64,000 nucleotides of DNA from Hemicordylus capensis (Eukaryota > Chordata > Lepidosauria > Squamata > Cordylidae), in assembly GCF_027244095.1 (NCBI RefSeq), contig NC_069659.1, positions 87,417,501 through 87,481,500 on the forward strand, given 5' to 3'. Of the stretch, positions 47,001-59,000 are shown in pieces. The notes under the pieces were generated by a model that was not told the DNA's origin, did not search any database, and saw only the letters and a program-made list of their open reading frames with translations. The translations under genes were made by a program, and so were the position numbers. Positions within the stretch are counted from its first letter, which is position 1, and every line of letters begins with the position of its first letter.

Positions 47001-50000
47001 TGTAATAGCAGTCATATCTGTAGCACCTACTGAATAAGATGTGCATGGAACTGGCTGGCCCGGTTTGTTTCGAGTCCGGATAGGACCTTAGAATCCAGTT
47101 CAGTTCAGGGGGGTTTGCAATTTTATTTTATTTTTTGAATTTTTTTTAACCTTTTGCCCCTTCAGCGGGCTTCCTCTAGGCCGTAGGGGGTCTGCAAAGG
47201 TTCCTCCTCCCCCCGCCAGCCTCTTTCATCACCACCGCGGCCTGTTTTACTCCCTTTTTTTGCCTGTTTGGGCCTCCGTAAGTTGAGATGGTGGCCATTT
47301 TCTCTGCTGCCGCGCATGCGCAAATGGCCTCTGTGAGGCCTGGCATCCCCCCCACCCCCCAAAAAATTGTGAACCCCCCAAACCGTCGGAGGTGGGTGGG
47401 TTGGTCCGAGGTCTGACCAAACCGGGGTGGGGGTCCGGTTCGACCCCAGAACCGTCGAACCGAACCAGTTCAACGTAGAACCGAACCCCCCTCAAACTGT
47501 TCGCACATCTCAACTACTGAAGTGCATTCAAAACAGTCATTCCTCACCAACCGTTAGGGTTCTGTTTTGGCAAAACCTCACCATTGGCAAATTCATGTCT
47601 GGCAAGGCATAAAAGTCTATGGGAAACGGGTTTAGGGGAATCACGACCACAAAGGCCATTTCTGGAAGGGTGGTATATAAATCAAATAAATAGCTAGATA
47701 GACGAACCTAAAATAAAGGAAAAATTTTAAAAAGCTAAAAAAAATCTTTTTAAATCCTGTAATATCGCCAAGAGGCACCAAGAAGAATGAGCAGATCAAA
47801 CCGCTGGAAATCATTTGAAGCCCCCCAAAATCACTCAAAAGCATTTTAAATTGGCAAGAAAGTTCAGGAAGGGTCACCAGAAGGAATGAGCAGATTAAAC
47901 CTCTGAACCCCACAAAAATGCTTGAAACCACCATCACCCTCACTAAAAAAACCTCACTAACAATTCTTTGTTGTTCTCAAATAATTATATTAAAATATGG
48001 AATACAGTAAAAACTGACTTACAAAGATGGTCTAATATGAACTTATCTTTAATAGGAAGAATTTCAGTGGTGAAAATGAATGTCTTACCCAAAATGTTTC
48101 TTTTTCAGACTATTCCTATAAGTAATACTTTAACTTGTTTTAAGCAATGGCAAAAGGACATAACTAAATTTGTTTGGCAAGGGAAAAGACCAAGAATTAA
48201 TTTTAAAAATTTAACAGATGCAAAAGAAAGAGGCGGTCTTACCCTACCAGACTTAAGGTTGTATTTTGATGCTGTTTGTTTGACGTGCTTAAAAGAATGG
48301 ATAACATTAAGAAATTCTAGAATACTTGATCTGGAGGGATTTGACAGAAGGTTCGGCTGGCACTCCTATTTGTGGTATGACAAAAGTAAAGTACGTAAAG
48401 ATTTTCTTAACCACTATATAAGAAGGAGTTTAATGAGAGTTTGGGTAAAATATAAAAAATGGTTGGAACCTAAAACTCCCTTATGGTTATCCCCGATTGA
48501 AGCTCTAGTACGTAAAGAGGTAAATATGCTATCGCAATGGGGTACCTATAGGGATTTGTTATGTTTTCAAGAAAAGGACTGTAAGTTAAAAAGTTTAATT
48601 GAAGTACAAAATTTGGTTAGTGATTGGTTTCAGTACCATCAGTTAAATGAAGTTTATAAGAAGGATCTTAAAGTTGGATTTGAGGATCAGATGTCGAGAT
48701 CTGAGAAGGAGCTGTGTGAAAATGATGAAAAATTAGTTTCTAAAATGTATAAGCTCTTGCTTTTGGAGGAGACAAGAGATGAAGTGGTTAAAACAACTAT
48801 GGTAAAATGGGCTCAAGATGTGGGGTATAATATATAAATGGCAGCCTGGGAAAAATTATGGAAAACTGATTTAAAGTTCACTGCATGTTATGTTTTAAAA
48901 GAAAATTATTATAAAATGATGTATAGGTGGTATTTTACACCTAAAAAACTGGCATTAATGTATAAAAATGTTTTAAACAAATGTTGGAAATGTGGACACT
49001 CTGAAGGAACTTTTTTTCATATGTGGTGGTCTTGTAGGAAGGCTAAGGCCTTTTGGGACATGATATATAATGAGTTAAAGAAAATTTTCAAAATGACATT
49101 TCCTAAGAAGCCAGAATCCTTCCTGCTGGGAATAACACAAGGAGTGTTTTCTACAACCAACTTAACATTCCTTATGTACGCTGCTACGGCGGCCAGAATA
49201 ATATATGTGCAGAAATGGAAGAGTAATGAACTCCCCTCAAAAGAAGATTGGCTGATAAAAATTTTGGAATATGCGGAGATGGCAAAACTTACAGTACTGA
49301 TAAGAGACCAAAATTTGGAATGCTTTAAAGAAGATTGGAAACCATTCTTATTATACTTAAATAACTATTTTCCTAATATTGATTTTACAACAGGGTTTGA
49401 AATTTAGTAATATTAGCAGGTTGGGTAGATCAAAATCGAGTTTGTAAGGTTTAAGATATATGTTTTGAATTATTATTATAGCAAGGGTTAATTCTATAGT
49501 TGGTGATTCACGCGGAGGTGTGAGCGGGAAGTCAATATTTGTTTAATGTGATGTGAATGTTAAGATATTGTTAAAATCAATAAAAATTTAAACAAACAAA
49601 AAAACCCCTCACTAACCATGGATACTTAGGTCGCGGTTGGCAAGACCTGTCACAATTTCCTATTTGCATATACTCAAAACCATGGTTGGCAAGGGATGAC
49701 TGTAATTAAAATGCATATAACCAACCAACCAACCTGTAAGCATGATCTCCCAATTTTTGTGTGCAAGTATTATGGCTGTTATCATAGGCAAAATTTGCCA
49801 GAGTGCCTGGGTGGGTAAGAACAGAGGCTTATCCACACATGGTGAGTTTGTTGATGGATTCCAAATTGATCTGTGATAATCAGAACTTTACAAGCACCAT
49901 AACTAAAATTAATGCTAACTGAACAATTTAAAAACAAAACAAAACACCATTCTTGAAATATTAACAGAACTTTTTAAAGCAGTACTTATGACCACATAAG

Positions 50001-53000
50001 CATAAATGCTGTGTTACCTCATCTTTTGTGGTTGCATTAAATTTGTACAGACACCTATACTTTGAGCAATGCTTATGTATATTATGAGAATTACAGCTAG
50101 ATCTAATCAAAATCCTGCTTTTTTAGCTGAAATCAATGGCTTTCATGCAAGATTAATAAAATACTTCTAATTTTCTAGCACACACATTTAAGGAGGGATT
50201 CACTTCAGTGTTTTGTAAGGAAAGTGTAGTAACTGGATTACTTTCATACAAAACAACATAAAGCATATGCTAATCTCTATTTTTTTTAAAAAAAAATGTG
50301 TACTTTCTAGTTAGCATCAAAAGACCTGTCTTTAAACATTGGTCTCTAGAGGTGATGGCTATTTTAGTGGGCACATTCTTGCACAGAAAAATGGATCAAG
50401 CATTTGGAAGGTGGATGGAGGTTTTTTTTCATTGCTACCTGTCTGATCACCACCAAGAACAAAGACCAATTCTGACAAAACATTTTCTCCTCATGAAAGA
50501 ATATTCACTGAAATGAAAAGTGTTTTTGAGAGGAGAAGCACATAAACAAACGCTCTCTTAAGAAGAAAGGATCAAGAGATACTCTCTCATTAAATTCCTT
50601 GCACAAGAGAAGCAGCCTTGAGTTTTGAGGCAGTTGTCCAGGTTTAAGAATATTTAAGTCACCAAGTCTAATCAGAAGAAAATGTTTATCGGACAAACTG
50701 AACCACTGTTTCTCTTACCTTTCAAGGGAGTCAACGTTTAAACAAAATAAATCTCGTTTAAAGTCAAGGTGTCTTGGGGTGCATCTGTAGATGCTTCCCA
50801 GTGCCATGTTGCATCCAGAGCAAAACAAGGCTTGAAGCATGCTGTAAATCAAAGTATGTGACATTTTATTTCAAAAATACACAAGACAGAGTAACCACAA
50901 GGAAACAAAGATTGTACATTTTGCTCTTTAAGAATATGGTTTCCTCTCTCAAACATCCATGATCACAGGCCTACTAAACAAAGTTCAAGATGGTGTGTTC
51001 CTATTTCTGTCCATAATCTCATAAGCAATTATTATGGTGTTGGTGTCGGAGAAACATTTCCCCAAAGCTGTATATACACAAGGCACAAGTGTTTAAAACT
51101 GGGGCATAATGATGAAAGCTTCCATATATTGCACACATGCAAATCTGTTTACACAGATGGGATTTGCAGATTGGTGGTGGTGAATGAAGCCAAAGTAGGG
51201 CAAATGTATGCACTGGTCACAAACAATGTATACATCAGTTTTACTTCACATGGTTCTCAAGGTCCTCAGAAGCTCCTAAAATATCAGCTATGTTACTTTA
51301 GAGAGTGCAAGGTTAACTCCAAGGTTTGAATTAAAGATTTAGCTAACATCAACTCATAAGACTAAGCATTTGTATAGTGCTTTCCATTGCTCAGAAAGCT
51401 TGACTTGAATTATCTTCTTGCAGTCCTCAAAACAACTTTGTAAGGTAAGTAAGTATTATCATCCCCATGCTGAAACTTAGGCTGGGAGGGAGTGGCTTGC
51501 TAAACGCCACTGTATAAGCTCATTGCAGAGGCGAGATTGAAACCAGGGAAGTCCTGATCCATAATCCACTCTCTTAGCCACTAGACTACACCAGCTCTCA
51601 GAAAAGATTATTTATCCACACTGTCAGAACCACCTTTGAATACAGTTCTAGTCATTAATCATTGTGATACAACTCCTTCAACAAATGGAGAGCTTAATGG
51701 CTTCATATAGATTGAACGGTAACCCTCACTCTCCATTCTAGCTTTGCTCAAGGACAAAAAGATGTAAGATTGCTGGAAATGTTGATGCCATAAAAGAAAA
51801 ACACACCATCTCTTCCACCACCACCACTACCACCACGCAAATACCCAGAAATTTTGGCTAAAATTGAAATATATACTAATTATTCTATATCTTATTTAAA
51901 TTTGCTGCTTTAAAAATACAAAATGAACTATGCACAGCTTAGTTAGTACATAGGATTTCCCTTTAAAAAAAACAGAACAAGGCATTTATACTTTACATTA
52001 CATAAATATACCAAACACTACAGCTACATCCAGTGCTAGATGTCAACCTGCAAGCTGCTACTGCTTGAAGAATCTGAACAGCTTTTTTTCTGAGGCAGAA
52101 ACAAGCCTCTTGCAGCATCTGCCCCCTATGACTTTCTATTAGCTCTATCCAGGCAAGGCAGGAGAGATTGCTTGTTCCTCTGTAGGAGGGTAAAGCAAGG
52201 TGAGAGAAGATCTCCAAGATGAATAGAGGCCAATTCAGGAGGATGGTAGTTTAGTATATCCACCACAATGCAGATCAAAGAGGAAGGGAGGCCAAAGGAA
52301 AGCAGGCAAAAATGCACAAGCAAAGAAAAGCCCTAGGGAGGGCCAAAGTCTGTGTGTCCCTCTAGTAAAGATGGCAATGCGTCCTGAAAGTCAAAGGCTG
52401 AAATGCATTGTGGCTCTGAGAATGGGGATTTTGCAAAATTGATGTCGCAATCACATCAGCCAACAGGGGTGAATGTTCAGTCTCTTTCCAGGACTGTAGT
52501 TTTCAGCTAATTTTAAAGAACTTTTTAAAGGAAAACTAAAACAAAGCACTGATTCTTTTTTCTATAGTTTTTGTATGAACAACAGTTGACAACACAATGA
52601 AGTTATATAGTTATACTGTATATAATGGAGATTTCCCTTAAGTTTCAGAATTACCGTATATTAATATGGATTATAATTGTAATTGTCTTTTTCATTGCCT
52701 TATATAAAACATCTTCACATTACGTAACAGTTAGATCGCATTCTGAAAAACAATGGTTAAGAAGTGATAATATTTCAAGACATGCCTTGTAAAGCATTTC
52801 ATGCATAATTCTAAGAGAGAAAATATTAAATATTTTCTTATTAAATCCTCCCCCCGCAAGTTTTCCAGAATTTCTTCAATCTCTGGCCCTAGTTGGGGAA
52901 ATGGAAAAAATCTGGGAGGTTTTCTGAATTTTTCTGGACCTTTTCTAATCAGGGAACACTGATACTGTACCAGGTACACTAGAACATGCTCAGCTATTCC

Positions 53001-56000
53001 AGGTAAGCATAAGCTCTCGTATGCCTCACTTGTATGCATCTACCGTAAGCTTGAAGAACATGGGCTGTTAGGAGTCAGAACCATGAACTGTATTCTCACT
53101 TACACCAAAACAGAGAGCACGCAACTGGCAGAAATAATTTCTTTTCAAAATAGTATATTCCAAAAATCTCAGGTGCATTTAAGAATTAAAAACATATCTT
53201 TTCTCTACTCAAAATAGACAATTAAATCAAATCATGGGGTAAATTTTTTTTAAAGCACCTGAAACCAATGGGCTCACTGCAGAATCATATAAAACTCAGT
53301 CAGATTCTATTTTTTAAACAAATTCTAATTGTAGGCTGACACGGTCCTCCACAATAATGAATGCCAAAAAGGACTGTTCAAGTGAACCATTTACACTTAT
53401 GGAAACCTTGCTAAACACATTCCAGAGGATCCTCCAATCATAATTTGGAAGACTGGGAATGAACTCCTTGCTTCTCCCTCCGCTTATATAGCATACTACA
53501 TTATATTTTGGTTTAATCAACTTATATGCCTTTACAACCAAAGCAGATAACTACTGGTTAGCTCCAAACCCAGGTCCAAAGCCCAACACAAAACTGTACT
53601 ATGAGACAGAACTACTTTTCACTTTGGAGATAGATGCTACTTACCAGCCATATTCATCTGCTCGGGTTGAAAGCTTTTGCTCCTTGTCAACAGAGACACT
53701 GTGAGTAACACCTGAAATGAGAAAGATACAGATCAAGAAGGGGGGGGGGGCTGTCTTTATGGCCAGGCTGGAAATCACAACAAAGTAAAGCTTTCTTAAT
53801 ACCCTCAGTCCAATGATGCCATGAAGAACAGAATGGAAAGGTATGGTAGTGTACTGACACTGAACATCCTATCACTGAAACAACAATATGATGCAGAGCT
53901 TGCAGAAGCTAGCAGCAAGATATGTGTAAGATAAACAGGTATCTCCTTCATTATGGTTGCTGTGAATATTAATGCTGATACACATTGAAACTACATGGCC
54001 TGGGGGCAAGGGTACTTGTTGGACCGCATTCACCCATATGAACCGGCCAGGGCCCTCCACTCAGCATCTCGGGCCCTGCTCATGGCCTCACCACTAACAG
54101 AAATTCAGATGACATGGACAAGGCCTTTGCAGTACTGGCCTCTCTGCATTGGAATCCCACCCCCCCCGCCAAAGAGCTCTGCCATGCTCCTTCCCTCAGT
54201 GTTTTAAAAAAACAATTAAAACACATCTTTTTAAAGAAGCTTTTAAAATGTTTTATCTGCTGCTTATATCCGATGGGGTCTTAAGTTTTTATAGTTCTCA
54301 GTTTTTAGCTTTTTATTAATAATTTTTAATTTGAATTTTTTTAAAATGTAATTTTAAATATGGTTTTAGCCTGGCCTTTTAACTTGCTTAAGTTTATTAA
54401 TCTTTTATTTTACATTGGATCTATTTTATTTATGTTGTGGGCTGCCCCAAGCAGTAGCGTACTGGAGGGGCGGGATATCTTTTTTTTTTTTTAAACAAAT
54501 AAAATTAACTCCAAAGTGCTATATAAATAATTAGTGCAGCAAAAAGTAGTCAGCACAGGCCTTGGTTTGCAATTATCTTCATTCTGGGGATCCCTAATGT
54601 AAATTTTAAAAAAGTGGTTTAGTACATATTATAAAGGAAAATGCCCAGGGATGGCCACAGCCAAGAGGTGTTTTTGGTGCTGACCCCCACATTCTGAAGT
54701 CAGTTACCATGTTTGATGTGAAAGGCCTGAGAGACTGGCCCTTTAAACAAGTTGTCCACTCTCTTCGGGTAAGCATTTTATTACAAAGACTAGCTGAACC
54801 CGCACAGAGCATCTGTACAGCAGCACACTCCTCCCACCTTCTGCCCACTTTCCCCCGCCCCCTTCTGACCTGATCTCCTCTGCTTTCTCGCCGCCACTGC
54901 CATTATTTATCTCTTGCTCGCCCGCTCAGCCACCATTATTTGTCGCCCGCCCGCTCCTCTCCCCCCGCCCCCTTCTGCCCCAGTCTCCTTGGCCCCCCAC
55001 CTTCTGGCCCATTCTCCTCTGCTTTCTCACCACCGCCGCCACCATTATTTAGCTCCTGCCCATGCAGCTCAGTCTCCTCTCTCCCCCGCCCCCTTCTGCC
55101 TCAGTCTCCTCTCCCCCCACCCCTTTCTGACCTAGTCTCCTCTGCTTTTTCACCGCCACCATTATTTATCTCTCGCTCACCTGCTCGGCCCCCATTATTT
55201 CTCACCCACCTGCTCCTCTTCCCCCCATCCCCTTCTACCCCAGTCTCCTCAGCCCCCAGCCTTCTGGCCCATTCTCCTCTGCTTTCTCGCTGCCGTCGCT
55301 ATTATTTATCTCCCACCCATGCTGCTCAGTCTCCTCTCTCTCCCGCCCCCTTCTGCCCCAGTCTCCTCTCTCCCCCACCCCCTTCTGCCCCAGTCTCCTC
55401 TGCTTTTTCGCTGCTGCTGCCGCTGCGATTATTTATCTCCTGTCCGCCTGCTCGGCCACCATTATTTCTCACCCGCCCACTCCTCTCCCCCCACCCCCTT
55501 CTGCCCCATTCTCCTCTCCCCCCCTTCTGCCTCAGCCTCCTCTCCCGCTGCCCCCTTTTGCCCCAGCCTCCTCTGCTTTCTCACCACCGCCACCATTATT
55601 TCTCACCCACCTGCTCCTCTCCCCCCGCCTGCTTCTGGCCCATTCTCCTCGCCCCCCCCCGCCCTCTGGCCAATTCTCCTCTGCTTTCTCGCTGCCATTA
55701 TTTATCTGCCATCCACACCGCTCCCAAAGCAGCGTACTTCCCGTTGGGACGCTTGAGGGCGGATGCCTGGTGTCTTGCCGCCTTTGATGCCATTCCCTCC
55801 CAAGGAAATGGGTCCGGTTTCCTCCTTTCTCCTGACTCTGCTGATTCCCCTTCAATTCTGCTTCTTCCTCCTCTCTCCCACCTGCCTCCCTGGCTGCCGT
55901 TCCCTCCCAAGGCAATGGCTGGAACTCTTGCAGGTCCTCAGACAGTTCCAGCAGGCATCCAGACGCATCCCCACATCCCTACGCAGTTCCCTACTCAGTC

Positions 56001-59000
56001 TGCCGTAAGAGAATTAAATATATAGATACTTTACTGATGATTCTCTGTTTTGAATGTTATAAAGTTTTGTTACTGCTGCAATCTCATTGATATTTTATTT
56101 CTATTCAAACTGTAATCTACTTTCAGAATAATTGTTGAAAAGGAGGCTATACATTTGCAAAGCCAGCCAAAACTAATCACCATTGCAAGCTGGTGTGGTG
56201 TAGTGGCTAGAAGACTAAGCTACAGATCTGGAGTTCCCCAATTCAAATTTTGCCTCTGTCATGAACTCACTAAATTGACTTTGTCAATCTACTCTCTCTC
56301 AGATCCCCAGGTGCACTATGGCAGTAACACCACTTACTTACCTTACAGCAGGGGTTCCCAACCTTTTAAAAACACACACACAAGTGTGCCCCTTCTGTAA
56401 CAAACATTCAGTTCGGGTACCCCATAGAGACTATGTTATGTGTACACAAATGTAAATGTTACAGTTATGAGACAGGCTCCTCTAGTCACTGGCTGGCTTG
56501 CATCCAGATTAAGTTAGGGATATATGGCTCAAGGCTGAGCCAGTTCACCATCAAACCAGTCAGGCTCGAGGGCTCGGTTCAGCTCAACCTAGAGCCGAAC
56601 CCCCTGGGCCGGCTCAGGGGTTCTAAAGTTTTTTTAAAACCCAACACTCATCACCAGGTCCAGCGGCCTCATGGGGGGACTACCATGGCCGTGGGAGGTA
56701 TTTGCCATTTCTCCCTTCCCCTGCTGGCCCTTCCATTCTTCTAAGGGCCATTTTGGCCCATTTATGGACCATTCCGGCCTTTTTTTCGGTGGTGGTGGCC
56801 ATTTTTGAGGTGACTGTGCATGCACCCTGGCCATTTGTGTTGCCGGGCCATGCAAATGGCCAGGGCACATGTACGGTGGCCTCCCAAATGGCCACATTCC
56901 ACTGGAGGGAGGGGGAAACGGTAGAGAGAGAGAGACACACACATATACACACAACCTCAGCCATGGCAGCACTCCCGGAAGGCTGCCAGACCCAGTAGCG
57001 TTTTGAGTGTGCGCTTTTAAATTTTAGAACCCCTGAATCTAGCTGGGGGTCTGTTGGGGTGGGGGGGCACAAAACCAAACATGCCATGTTCAGTTCAGAT
57101 CTGTTTTGGACTTTAACTGAACCGGGCAAACCAGTTTTGTTCACAGCCCTAGATTAAGTTACTCACAAACATTCACTGAAATTAATGGATAAGTTTACTT
57201 ATCCTATTAATTGCCATGAGAGTATTCAGTGCTAATTATCTGTAGCCTGTTGGTCAGGCTGAGGGGAGGGGTACGCTGAGCTTCAGCCAATCAGGATCAG
57301 AGAAGGAGGTAAACTTGTCCTTCATCCGTCTTCCTCCTCTTGTGCAGCAGACACATTGCTTCAAGCTGTTGATCCTCAGATGGGGAACAATAGCATAGCG
57401 GCAGCACAGGGGAGCTCCGAGTACCCTCTGTGAGCCTTTCAAGGACTTCCTATTGGGAACCCCTGCCTTAAAGGATTACAAGATAAAGTAAGTAATGAGT
57501 AAGACCCACTGAAATTAACTAATATTATTGAGACAGCCATGACTGATGGGTTACTCATCTCTAGCAGGTTTTAAGCATGCTCAAGTCACATTTATTTCAC
57601 CAAGCCTTTGACTAGCTGTAAGTTGATTTTTATTGTTGTTCTGCTCATTTAAATTAAAATTTTATAAGTGTTTTAATTTTGTTTTAATTCTGGTTTGTTT
57701 GCTTTGTAAATTGCCATGAGATGTTATATGGCAGTATAGAAATGTAGCACAAATAATGCAAGTCACATTAAAGTCTAATGAGACTTAAGGCTCCTTCAGT
57801 CATTATTTTGAAGGCTCGCTGTACACATGAGCAGTGGGACAAAGCGGGAGGAAGTCCCTCCCCTGCCACATCACTCATCCCTGCACCCCATCGCTCACGG
57901 TCCGACAGGGCTTGTATGCAGAAGGAAACACACTCTCCGTGATGGCAGGAGTACCCGTGGTTGTGATGGTGGACGCAATCCTTGCAATCCTCAGTCTGTC
58001 CGCCATCAGGAAAGTGCTTTTCCCTCTTCAGGCAAGCCCCGTTGACCAGTGAGCAACAGGGAACGGGGATGACTGCTTCCTCCTTTGCCCTGCTACTCAT
58101 GGGTACAGTGAGCCTTCAGACTAAGGAGCCTATTGTCATGACTAGTTTTCTTTGGATACACCCATTAGCATTAAAACATTCATTAACTTCAACAGAATAT
58201 GACCTACAATGGTTATGGACAAAATTTATTTACTACTGAAAAATGATACGGATCAGAACCTGTGAGCCAGCGTGGTGTAGTGGTTAGAGTGCTGGACTAG
58301 GACCAGGGAGACCCGAGTTCAAATCCCCATTCAGCCATGAAACTAGCTGGGTGACTCTGGGCCAGTCACCTCTCTCTCAGCCTAACCTACTTCACAGGGT
58401 TGTTGTGAGGAGAAACTTAAGTATGTAGTACACCGCTCTGGGCTCCTTGCAGGAAGACCGGGATATAAAAGTTAAATAATAATAATAATAATAATAATAA
58501 TAACCTAAATGCATTATACTAATGCCAGGTGGGAACTCCTCTGGAAATATATAGAAGAGGGTAAGGACCCCATGCATGACCCTACCGCTCTAAGCTACAT
58601 TTACTCTTGGTGAAAGTGAGTTTGCAGAAGCCAGCTGATTTTGTTCTTTATGTTCAAAACTGGCTATTTAACTGAACAATGCAGGGGGAACTGATGTTAT
58701 GAATATGTGTCATTTTTATTCCATTATACGATACTGACCTGTCGTATTTTGAAGAGAAAAAGCTCTAATAAAGCTTTAAGTAAAAGAAAGAAAGAAACTC
58801 ATAAGTGAAAGGCATCACTTTTTATGAGGTCTCATGACTTAAGTTGAACTTGAGAAGAGAGGCATTTTTTAGCCCCGTCTCATCTGATAAGGGTGGGAAG
58901 GGAACTAAGGTTGCTTCTCCTTCTCCTCTAAGCCCAATTGCCGATAGTGGGGTTAAAAAAGGAAAGGCAACCGGAGCCGGGCAGGAATTGCCAACCTCTC

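Noticed and set aside
47968-49407. Two adjacent frames as possible host genes
   Set aside because: They are the C-terminal part of L1 ORF2, split by one stop.
54940-56025. 361-codon proline/serine/leucine-rich plus-strand open frame
   Set aside because: It follows the pyrimidine-rich tandem array inside the Helitron; long frames are expected from repeats lacking A-rich stop codons, and other frames are open too.
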